A DNA stretch of 24,345 nt from an uncultured Bacilli bacterium (GTDB taxonomy: Bacteria > Bacillota_I > Bacilli_A > RF39 > UBA660), in NCBI GenBank assembly GCA_934096755.1, contig CAKOMU010000014.1:1-24345 (forward strand). Reading direction: 5' to 3'. The notes beneath the pieces are model-generated. The model was not told where the DNA came from. It saw only the letters and a program-made list of their open reading frames with translations, and ran no database searches. Of the stretch, positions 7,151-13,365 are shown in pieces (position 1 is the first letter of the stretch; each line of letters opens with the position of its first letter). Both the position numbers and the translations under genes were made by a program.

Positions 7151-8716
7151 ATGAAAATAAAACAAATTGATAAAAGAAAAATCTTCTTAGCTATTATATT
7201 TTTATTAATATTAGTGGTAATTGCATTATTTATTGGCAAATTTACATTTTCTTATTTAGCACCCGATATTAGTGATGATGTCGATACAGCTGGAGAAGTA
7301 ACAGCGAGTGGGGATACTTTAATATTTACCAAAGGCAATAATTTAAGTTTGAAAGCTACTACAGATAATTTTAATGGTACTAGTGGCAATTTAACAAGTA
7401 CAACGAATCCTGCTGTAAAACTAGTAGCATCTACCAAGACGAAAGAAGCAAGTGCTACTTATTATGCTGGTATCAAAATTGCTAATAACACATACAAGTA
7501 TTCAACTACTGATAAGAAACCAGAAATTATTTTAACAGTTTTAGATGAAAATGGTAATGCTGTAATTACTAGTTCTGATAATTTAGATTATGTGACTGTA
7601 AATGGAGTAAGTGGTTTTGACATAACAGAAAAAACTGGCATATTTAACATAGTAGCTAAACATCCTATTGCTACGCAATCATCTTCTAGTGGAACAACTC
7701 ACACTTGGACATTCACTCTAACGTTTATCAATTTAGATACAGATCAATCTATTAATGAAGATGGTAGTTTAGAAATGGAAGTAATATTACAAAAAGATCA
7801 AATTACAACGCCTTTGGCCAGCTATGTCAAATCATTATATACCGGAACCCAAGGAGAACATAACTTATATTTGCATGATAGTACTTTAGAAAATGGAGCA
7901 AATGATAATTCGTACAGATATGCTGGGCCAAGTGAAACCACAAATAACTTTGTATGTTTCGGATATGATTCAACCGATGGTACATGCCCAACAGATTACT
8001 TGTATAGAATAATCGGTGTATTTGATGATCAAGTTAAATTAATAAAATATGATTATGCAAAAACAACATTACTTGGAACCGATGGAGATTATAATACTAC
8101 ATATAAAAATTGGGAAGGTTCATCAACATCTGGAACAAATAAAGGAAGTAATGATAAAACAGAAATAGGAGTATACCGTTGGAATAATAATACAAGCACA
8201 AATGTATGGAGTGAAAGTAGATTAAATACAACAAATCTAAATACAAATTATTTAAATAATATAGGAACAAACTGGACAAATAAAATAGCAAAACACACAT
8301 GGAAAGTCGGAGGGAATACAGCTTCTAATATACATAATGTAACAGTTCCAAATACATATAAAAATGAAATAGCAACACCAGTAGAGAATACAACATATGA
8401 AGCAAAAGTAGGCTTAATGTATGTAAGTGACTATGGATATGCAGCAGCCCCAAGTGCATGGACAACAAATCTAAAATCTTATAATAGTTCATCAGTAACA
8501 AGTGTTAACTGGATGTATATGGGATTATACGAATGGACGATTTCGCGCCGTTCGGACTATTCTAACCATGCTTTCTATGTCAGCAAAAGCGGTCACGTGA
8601 GCGGCGACCGCGCTGTCTCCAACACCCTTGCTGTGCGCCCGGTCCTTTATCTTGCGTCTGAAACAGCCTATGCCGGTGGAAACGGCACAGCCGGTTCACC
8701 GCTTTTGATAAAATAG
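7151..8716 (+). CDS. Membrane-anchored surface protein with C-terminal lectin-like variable domain
   Basis: A 521-residue protein displayed outside the cell. A basic start (MKIKQIDKRK) and one membrane segment (about 11-29) are followed by FSYLAP. Residues about 45-215 form a Ser/Thr/Asn-rich beta domain (PEIILTVLDENG, GFDITEKTG, NLDTDQS) that recurs in the fragment at 8838-9290. Residues about 230-521 form a domain common in gut Bacillota surface proteins: YRIIGVFDDQVKLIKYD, SRLNTTNLNTNYLNN, GLMYVSDYGYA, WTIS and AVRPVLYL, probably C-type-lectin-like. From Glu461 onward the DNA switches abruptly to about 62% GC (8581-8700) from about 27% just upstream, with pyrimidine-ending codons. A GTG at 7142 could start the frame, but it lies within the AGGTGA ribosome site, so ATG 7151 is chosen. 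The ligand is unknown. Confidence 0.8.
   Translation: MKIKQIDKRKIFLAIIFLLILVVIALFIGKFTFSYLAPDISDDVDTAGEVTASGDTLIFTKGNNLSLKATTDNFNGTSGNLTSTTNPAVKLVASTKTKEASATYYAGIKIANNTYKYSTTDKKPEIILTVLDENGNAVITSSDNLDYVTVNGVSGFDITEKTGIFNIVAKHPIATQSSSSGTTHTWTFTLTFINLDTDQSINEDGSLEMEVILQKDQITTPLASYVKSLYTGTQGEHNLYLHDSTLENGANDNSYRYAGPSETTNNFVCFGYDSTDGTCPTDYLYRIIGVFDDQVKLIKYDYAKTTLLGTDGDYNTTYKNWEGSSTSGTNKGSNDKTEIGVYRWNNNTSTNVWSESRLNTTNLNTNYLNNIGTNWTNKIAKHTWKVGGNTASNIHNVTVPNTYKNEIATPVENTTYEAKVGLMYVSDYGYAAAPSAWTTNLKSYNSSSVTSVNWMYMGLYEWTISRRSDYSNHAFYVSKSGHVSGDRAVSNTLAVRPVLYLASETAYAGGNGTAGSPLLIK
8674..8701 (+). repeat. Nested inverted repeats inside the GC-rich 3' block
   Basis: CGGTG (8674-8678) pairs with CACCG (8697-8701). 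Inside it, CGGC (8683-8686) pairs with GCCG (8690-8693) around a 3-base loop. GCCGGT also occurs twice (8672-8677 and 8690-8695). The structure lies within the last codons of the surface-protein gene. No T run follows, so it is not a terminator. Confidence 0.45.
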
Positions 8717-8837
8717 TGGCGAAGAAAAAAGCAAATCTACGTACCCTTGCGGGACGAAGTTAGCACGAAAAAAGATAAAAAACTAAGGGAAAAAGATGGA
8801 AGACAGGTAATAGAAATATCTGGCGCAGGCTGTTTAA
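8717..8837 (+). other. Non-coding tail of the GC-rich block
   Basis: Between the stop codon and the headless paralogue lies about 120 bases of composition unlike the local background (42% GC at 8701-8760, 30% at 8761-8820), including CCCTTGCGGGACGAAGTTAGC. All three forward frames are short or closed. No promoter, ribosome site or T-rich hairpin is evident. It looks imported together with the block upstream. Confidence 0.4.
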
Positions 8838-9290
8838 ATTAATAAAGAAATTAGTATAAGTGCTAATCAATTTAATTTTACGGAAAAAGATCCTAGTTTA
8901 AGTGATGAATCTAAAGCTACGGTTCAGTTAAACCCAAATAATAAAACTAATAAAGCCACTAAAAAATATACTGTTTATTTTGAAATAACTAGTAATGATT
9001 ATACTTATACTACCAGTAGTAATACACCAGAAATCATCCTTAGCGTAATTGATCCTACAGGTAAAGAAGTAACAAGTATTAATGGCTTAACTAAAACAAC
9101 ATCAGGTTTTGATATGACAACTAAAACTGGTAAATATATTATTGTTGATAATTATGAGATAACTGCTAATAATAAAGAAAACAGTCAAGAATGGCAGTTT
9201 AAAGTCACTTTAGAAAATCTAGATAGTGATCAATCTAACAACGCTGGCAAATCTTTTAAAGGTGTAATTAGTATTAATGAAATCGCTTAA
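8838..9290 (+). pseudogene. Headless paralogue: surface-protein beta domain without its N-terminus
   Basis: A 150-codon frame follows a TAA at 8835-8837 with no start codon or ribosome site near its beginning. It reads ISANQFNFTEKDPSLSDES, TPEIILSVIDPTGKE, SGFDMTTKTGKYIIVDN and NLDSDQSNNAGKSFKGV, matching the beta domain of the neighbouring protein segment by segment (PEIILTVLDENG, GFDITEKTGIFNIV, NLDTDQSINEDGS). The membrane anchor and first strands that should precede it are missing. It ends naturally in TAA inside a strong terminator, so this is the true 3' end of a former gene that had no lectin-like domain. Translation from an internal codon or readthrough is possible but unsupported. 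Confidence 0.7.
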
Positions 9291-9310
9291 AAATTATTAA
9301 GCGCTTTTTT
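9284..9310 (+). terminator. Terminator after the headless paralogue
   Basis: CGCTTAA (9284-9290), a 6-base loop, TTAAGCG (9297-9303), then C and six T. It includes the stop codon of the fragment. Confidence 0.85.
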
Positions 9311-9659
9311 ATTGCATTTTTTTAAGTTCGTCTTGCATTTTTTTTACAGCATCGAGTAAAAATTCTACTTCATTTCTTTGATTTTGATTACTCTTATTAT
9401 GATTATTATCAGTATAAGGACTTCCTCCTGTCTTCGCTTTTTTAGAGTTGGAGTTCATGTTGTTATTTTCAATACGTGACTCAATTAATTGTTGTTGGGC
9501 TGCGTGGGTTAGAATATATTGCCCCACAAGGATTAACCAGTTGCCAATGGAGTTTTGTTCATTAGCGTTATAATCTCCTACACAAGCATAACCAACCCCA
9601 ACAGCAATTAGGGAAAACACATGAGGATCGAGATTAGGAGGAAAATTGGTATTATGCAT
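9309..9659 (-). CDS. Conserved-looking small protein of unknown function
   Basis: A 116-residue protein. The first 65 residues look well ordered: NFPPNLDPHVFSLIAVGVGY, DYNANEQNSIGNWLILVGQ and THAAQQQLIESRIE suggest two or three amphipathic or hydrophobic helices. Residues about 66-95 are a low-complexity Asn/Ser/Lys linker, and the end (EVEFLLDAVKKMQDELKKMQ) is a short predicted coiled coil. The pattern recalls small Bacillota proteins annotated only as hypothetical, and I cannot name a family. The start is very strong (AGGAGGAGGAT upstream of ATG), implying high expression. The gene is divergent from engB, and their promoters lie back to back. Confidence 0.75.
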   Translation of the reverse strand: MHNTNFPPNLDPHVFSLIAVGVGYACVGDYNANEQNSIGNWLILVGQYILTHAAQQQLIESRIENNNMNSNSKKAKTGGSPYTDNNHNKSNQNQRNEVEFLLDAVKKMQDELKKMQ

Positions 9660-9700
9660 GCTTATCCTCCTCCTATTAATATTTATTTAAAGAAAATATT

Positions 9701-9729
9701 ATTATACATTTTAATAAAATAGTGGTCAT
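9701..9729 (-). promoter_or_regulatory. Promoter of the 116-residue protein gene
   Basis: Minus strand: ATGACC (9724-9729), 17-base spacer, perfect TATAAT (9701-9706). It abuts the engB promoter. Confidence 0.6.
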
Positions 9730-9758
9730 TTGCATTTTTTTTCTAAATCCATTATAAT
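9730..9758 (+). promoter_or_regulatory. engB promoter
   Basis: TTGCAT (9730-9735), 17-base spacer, perfect TATAAT (9753-9758). Expected initiation is near 9764-9766, inside the AGGAGGTG ribosome site, leaving a leader of only about a dozen bases. Confidence 0.7.
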
Positions 9759-9777
9759 GGAGGAGGTGATGCAAATT

Positions 9778-10359
9778 ATGCAAATTGAAAGTGTGTGTGA
9801 ACCCGTCGTTGCGGTCCGTCAAAGTCAATATCCCACTGATAATAAAAGTGAGTTTTTATTAGTAGGGCGTAGTAACGTAGGAAAAAGTAGTTTTATAAAT
9901 ACGATAATTGAAAGAAAAAACTTTGCTAGAACTAGTTCTAAACCAGGTAAAACTCAAACTTTAAATTTTTATTTAGTCAATGATGATTTTTATCTAGTTG
10001 ATGTTCCTGGTTATGGCTATGCTAGTGTCAGTAAAGATACTCAAAAGAAATTTGGTTTGATGATTGAAGAATATCTTAAAAATCGACCTAACTTAAAACA
10101 TGTTTTTTTACTTATCGATTATCGTCACAAACCAACGGAAGATGACTGTCTAATGTATGATTTTTTAAAGTATTACAATTTAGATATTACGATTATTGCC
10201 ACAAAATATGATAAAATTAGTAAAAATAATCGTATAAAACAAGATAAGTTAATCAATGACACTTTAAAAATTGGGGAAAGTGATACTGTAATAACTTTTT
10301 CAACGGTCACTAAAAAAGGTCGTAACGAAATACTAAATATAATTAATGAAAAAAAGTAG
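9778..10359 (+). CDS. engB: Ribosome biogenesis GTPase EngB (YsxC/YihA)
   Basis: EngB is an essential GTPase for late assembly of the 50S subunit. The 193 residues cover the whole family: P-loop GRSNVGKSS, switch region TSSKPGKTQTLNFY, DVPGYGYA (G3), TKYDK (G4) and the FSTVTKKG loop (G5). It is compact and single-domain with no transmembrane segments. Upstream starts exist at TTG 9730 and ATG 9757 and 9769, but those before 9778 lie in the promoter or ribosome site; ATG 9778 sits 9-10 bases after AGGAGGT. The prepilin-like gene and der follow within a few bases, so all three are probably one transcript that joins two ribosome-assembly GTPases. Confidence 0.95.
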   Translation: MQIESVCEPVVAVRQSQYPTDNKSEFLLVGRSNVGKSSFINTIIERKNFARTSSKPGKTQTLNFYLVNDDFYLVDVPGYGYASVSKDTQKKFGLMIEEYLKNRPNLKHVFLLIDYRHKPTEDDCLMYDFLKYYNLDITIIATKYDKISKNNRIKQDKLINDTLKIGESDTVITFSTVTKKGRNEILNIINEKK

Positions 10360-10367
10360 GATGACTT

Positions 10368-10799
10368 ATGAATAAAAAAGGATTTACACTAGTAGAAATG
10401 CTTGCTGTTATTGTGGTTTTGTCCCTTGTTATTGGTTTTTCGGTCATGAGTGTGACGAAAATTCGTAATAATGAAGCACAAAAATTATTAGAAAATAAAA
10501 TTAGTGATTTAGAAGGTAGTGCAATTTTATATGGACAAGAAAATCCTAATGATTTAGCTACTTCTTGTGAGTATGAAAATACAGAATATAAGTTTTGTAA
10601 AGAAATAACTGTAAAAGAACTAATACTTAACAATTATTATGAAAGTAAAGAAAGCAATCAAGAGAACAATCCAACTGTGACTAATGATGTCACTAAATAT
10701 AGTATGTTGTGTGATACTATCTTAATTTATCGAAAAAATAACCGTGTTTATGCTAAAATGCTAAATGTATATAGTAATGAAGAAGCAAAGACATGTTAG
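10368..10799 (+). CDS. Type IV prepilin-like protein (solitary)
   Basis: A 143-residue protein opening with the class III signal MNKKGFTLVEMLAVIVVLSLVIGF. Prepilin peptidase would be expected to cut between Gly5 and Phe6 and methylate the Phe. Glu10 of the mature-start helix (the conserved Glu5) is present. The hydrophobic helix is followed by KIRNNEAQKLLENKIS, then a small globular part with four cysteines (one in SCEYENTEYKF, one in FCKEI, one in MLCDTI, one at the C-terminus). It resembles competence (ComGC/GD-like) or GspG/H-like pseudopilins. No other pilus, ATPase or peptidase gene is nearby; it sits between engB and der. GGATGA precedes the ATG. The partner machinery must be elsewhere if the protein is assembled. 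Confidence 0.8.
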   Translation: MNKKGFTLVEMLAVIVVLSLVIGFSVMSVTKIRNNEAQKLLENKISDLEGSAILYGQENPNDLATSCEYENTEYKFCKEITVKELILNNYYESKESNQENNPTVTNDVTKYSMLCDTILIYRKNNRVYAKMLNVYSNEEAKTC

Positions 10800-10811
10800 A
10801 AAGGAACTTTT

Positions 10812-12113
10812 ATGCAAACCGTTTGTTTAGTTGGAAAACCTAATGTAGGAAAAAGTAGTATTTTTAATCGTTTGATTAAAGAAAATAAATCCATTATTAT
10901 GGATACTCCTGGTATTACGAGAGATCGTGTTTATGGTAAATGTCATTATAATAATAAAAATTTTTATTTAATTGATACAGGTGGAATCACTTCTGGTGAT
11001 GATGATTTTGCCAAAGATATCTTAATGCAAGCAAATCTTGCCATCGATGAAGCCGATTTAGTCTTATATGTAGTTGATGGTATCAATGATATCGATGCCA
11101 GTGATCGTTTAGTAGCTGACATTCTTCATAAAAGTAGTAAAGAAGTAATTGTCGTAGTCAACAAATTAGATAATCCTGAAAGAGAAAATAATCTATATAA
11201 TTTTTATGAATTAGGTTTTGCTAATTTAATTGCGGTTAGCGCTGCTCATAATAAAGGTTTTGATCGTTTGCTCGATATGATTACGAAAGATTTACCGGAA
11301 GAAGAAAAAATTTTAGATGATTCTTTAAAATTTTGTTTAATAGGAAGACCTAATGTAGGAAAAAGTAGTCTAATTAATGCTATAGTAGGTGAACAAAGAG
11401 CGATAGTTAGTGATATAGCTGGTACTACTAGAGATGCCATAGATACTAAATTTAAATATAATCATCAAGACATAACGATCATCGATACAGCTGGTATGCG
11501 TAAAAAAGGTAAAATTTACGAAAGCGTAGAAAAATATAGTTTGATAAGAAGTCTTAAAGCTATTGATCGTAGTGATGTTTGTGTCTTAGTAATTGATGCT
11601 TCTACTGGCATTATCGAACATGATAAACATATCGCTTCTTATGCCATTGATGCTGGTAAAGGAATAGTTTTAGCTGTTAATAAATGGGATACTATCAATA
11701 ACCCTGATAAAGATATTAAAACTTGGAAAGAAGAAATCAAAAAAGAATTTCAATTTATTCCTTACGCCCATGTTGTCTTTTTAAGTGCTTTAACCAAAAA
11801 AAGAGTTAGTCAATTGATGCCTGAAGTCTTACTAGCTTATGAAAATAATCACAAAGAAGTTAAAACTTCTGTTTTAAATAATATTATCATGGAAGCTGTA
11901 AGTATTCATGAACCACCATCTTACAAAGGTAAAAGATTAAAAATATATTTTGTGAGTCAAACTGCCAGTTGTCCGCCAAAATTTACTTTGTCAGTAAATA
12001 ATAAGGGCTTAGTTCATTTTAGTTATGCTCGTTATTTGGAAAATCAAATTCGTAATAATATTGATTTAGATGGCACTCCTATTATCTTGCAATTTAAAAA
12101 CAAGAGTGAATAA
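10812..12113 (+). CDS. der: Ribosome biogenesis GTPase Der (EngA)
   Basis: Der is the double GTPase required for 50S subunit maturation. The 433 residues contain two G domains in tandem: the first with GKPNVGKSS, DTPGITRDR, DTGGI and NKLD; the second with GRPNVGKSS, AGTTRDA, DTAGMRKKGK and NKWD. A C-terminal KH-like domain from about 350 ends in PPKFTLSVNNKGLVHFSYARYLENQIR. Length is normal. A ribosome site AAAGGAAC lies ahead of ATG. Third gene of the engB unit; it ends at a 12-bp terminator whose loop holds the stop codon. Confidence 0.97.
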   Translation: MQTVCLVGKPNVGKSSIFNRLIKENKSIIMDTPGITRDRVYGKCHYNNKNFYLIDTGGITSGDDDFAKDILMQANLAIDEADLVLYVVDGINDIDASDRLVADILHKSSKEVIVVVNKLDNPERENNLYNFYELGFANLIAVSAAHNKGFDRLLDMITKDLPEEEKILDDSLKFCLIGRPNVGKSSLINAIVGEQRAIVSDIAGTTRDAIDTKFKYNHQDITIIDTAGMRKKGKIYESVEKYSLIRSLKAIDRSDVCVLVIDASTGIIEHDKHIASYAIDAGKGIVLAVNKWDTINNPDKDIKTWKEEIKKEFQFIPYAHVVFLSALTKKRVSQLMPEVLLAYENNHKEVKTSVLNNIIMEAVSIHEPPSYKGKRLKIYFVSQTASCPPKFTLSVNNKGLVHFSYARYLENQIRNNIDLDGTPIILQFKNKSE

Positions 12114-12126
12114 AACTCTTGTTTTT
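12096..12126 (+). terminator. der terminator
   Basis: AAAAACAAGAGT (12096-12107) pairs with ACTCTTGTTTTT (12115-12126) around a 7-base loop, with T residues closing the 3' arm. Confidence 0.85.
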
Positions 12127-12130
12127 ATGA

Positions 12131-12157
12131 ACTTAAAATCTTAAACTGCATAAGATA
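12131..12157 (+). promoter_or_regulatory. SigK/SigE-like promoter of spoVIF
   Basis: AC (12131-12132), 16 bases, then CATAAGATA (12149-12157) fits the known SigK pattern AC-N16/17-CATAnnnTA. No good TTGACA/TATAAT pair is present in the same interval, unlike most genes in the window. Confidence 0.55.
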
Positions 12158-12173
12158 AGACTAGGGAGGATTC

Positions 12174-12416
12174 ATGAAACTAGGCGATGATTTTTTTAAA
12201 AAAGTCGAAAAAAAGACTAATGTAGATAAAGATACCATTTTAAGTTTGGCCGAAAAACTCCAAAAAGGTAATATGAAAGATGAAAAAACTTTAGGAGAAG
12301 TTATCGATACTTTAAGTAAAATGACTGGTAAAAAAGTTAGTAAAGAACAAAAAGAAAAAATAATTAGTAAAATAGTGGAAGATAAAGTTCCTAAGAACGT
12401 CGAAAAAATGTTTTAA
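12174..12416 (+). CDS. spoVIF: SpoVIF-like sporulation protein
   Basis: An 80-residue protein that matches SpoVIF over its whole length as I recall the family: DDFFKKVEKKTNVDKDTILSL, AEKLQKGNMKDEKTLGEVID and KKVSKEQKEKIISKIVEDKVP. In B. subtilis SpoVIF is a mother-cell coat protein linked to late GerE-dependent coat assembly and spore resistance. The product here is small, highly charged, probably all helical and without a signal peptide. GGGAGGAT is placed well before ATG. The upstream CATAAGATA element fits a mother-cell sigma factor, and a SigE-like factor is encoded at the left end of the window. The gene is a single unit ending at a bidirectional hairpin. The alternative is an uncharacterised small helical protein. 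Confidence 0.75.
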   Translation: MKLGDDFFKKVEKKTNVDKDTILSLAEKLQKGNMKDEKTLGEVIDTLSKMTGKKVSKEQKEKIISKIVEDKVPKNVEKMF

Positions 12417-12418
12417 TT

Positions 12419-12456
12419 AAAAAAACTTATTTTCTTGAACGAGAATAAGTTTTTTT
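12419..12456. terminator. Bidirectional terminator between spoVIF and the minus-strand gene
   Basis: A 16-bp stem with one G-T mismatch pair (12419-12434 with 12441-12456) has a 6-base loop. Seven A on the left and seven T on the right let it act on both strands. Confidence 0.88.
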
Positions 12457-13248
12457 ATCTTCCATTAAGGCTTCTGCGATAAGACACATGTTGATATTTG
12501 TCCCTAAAGCCTTTTGCAGTTTTTGCATATCTTGACCACTAATGCGAAAACTTGGTAAACCATACACACTTTTAAAAATAATATAAGGAATTGTAACATT
12601 ATTAGCCATATCGTAAATTAAATTAGTTTCAGTATCCAAAGCTATTGAATGATCTATAGTTCCTTTAAAAATTTCGGGAATGTAATAATAAAGACCATAA
12701 AGTTTAGGATTCTCTAAAATCATTTGCGTTGTCATATCATGACAATATCCACGTCGTTTCTCTTTATCTATTTCCGGTTGCTTTAAAACATCGTTGGCTT
12801 TTTTGATGTTGATAAAAGCATCACTGGTAGAAATCCCAATTTCATTATTTTTGTGTACAAGTAAATTTTCAAAAGTAGTAAGACCATTCATACTATATAA
12901 GAATTCATGAGCATTGACATCTTCGCTAAAAAGTTTGTCAGCTAGTTGCATCATACATAATAATTCAGCTTTATTGTTATAATTATTAAGATATAGAACT
13001 TTCAAAAAACGCTTAATTATATCCTTGTCTTGGGAGTTTAAAACCATTAAAAGTAAGAAATTAAATTGTTCTAAAGCACTCATATTTTCATCTAAAAAGG
13101 AAATATTCCATTTTAAACTTTTCAAGTATTTCTGTATCATTTTTTCATTTAATAAGATATTCTTATCTTGTCTTTTTTCGTATTTATCAATTAATTGTTC
13201 CCAATTTTTATCCTTTAAACGAGAATAAATCTCTCTAATATCTTTCAT
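12427..13248 (-). CDS. Unknown protein with Cys-His-Asp pattern (possible transglutaminase/papain-like fold)
   Basis: A 273-residue protein I cannot assign to a named family. It has no signal peptide or membrane segment, and the first 130 residues look helical. The C-terminal half holds RRGYCHDMT (Cys169-His170), DHSIALD (His200) and LIYDMANN (Asp213). The order Cys at a helix start, His on a strand, Asp on the next strand resembles transglutaminase or papain-like enzymes, which is inference from spacing only. ATG 13248 is chosen over a TTG one codon upstream because AAGGGGTG sits at normal distance. A perfect TTGACA-17-TATAAT promoter precedes it, so it is likely well expressed. It is divergent from the Fic gene. 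Confidence 0.7.
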   Translation of the reverse strand: MKDIREIYSRLKDKNWEQLIDKYEKRQDKNILLNEKMIQKYLKSLKWNISFLDENMSALEQFNFLLLMVLNSQDKDIIKRFLKVLYLNNYNNKAELLCMMQLADKLFSEDVNAHEFLYSMNGLTTFENLLVHKNNEIGISTSDAFINIKKANDVLKQPEIDKEKRRGYCHDMTTQMILENPKLYGLYYYIPEIFKGTIDHSIALDTETNLIYDMANNVTIPYIIFKSVYGLPSFRISGQDMQKLQKALGTNINMCLIAEALMEDKKTYSRSRK

Positions 13249-13272
13249 CAAAACACCCCTTAATCGCCGAGT

Positions 13273-13301
13273 ATTATAACTTTATTTACCTAATTTGTCA
13301 A
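13273..13301 (-). promoter_or_regulatory. Perfect consensus promoter of the Cys-His-Asp protein gene
   Basis: Minus strand TTGACA (13296-13301), 17-base spacer, TATAAT (13273-13278), with both boxes exact. Confidence 0.88.
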
Positions 13302-13311
13302 ATATTCAAGG

Positions 13312-13339
13312 TTGACACAATAAAATTTATTATTATAAT
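13312..13339 (+). promoter_or_regulatory. Perfect consensus promoter of the Fic gene
   Basis: TTGACA (13312-13317), 16-base spacer, TATAAT (13334-13339). Predicted initiation near 13346 places the GAGGGAAG ribosome site within 10 bases of the 5' end and supports a start at 13366. Confidence 0.88.
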
Positions 13340-13365
13340 AAAGAAATACAAAAGAGGGAAGATAT

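Noticed and set aside
7252..7437. Minus-strand open frame within the surface-protein gene
   Set aside because: No start signals; it mirrors a Thr/Ser-rich coding region on the plus strand, as do similar antisense frames at 8097-8300, 10343-10633, 11246-11440, 13298-13522, 15969-16208, 19072-19281, 21108-21293 and 22048-22278.
7810..8837. Insertion sequence or integron carrying the lectin-like part
   Set aside because: No transposase, integrase, terminal inverted repeats or target duplication could be seen at either boundary.
13025..13228. Plus-strand open frame opposite the Cys-His-Asp protein
   Set aside because: No ribosome site or promoter, and it lies wholly antisense to a well-supported gene.
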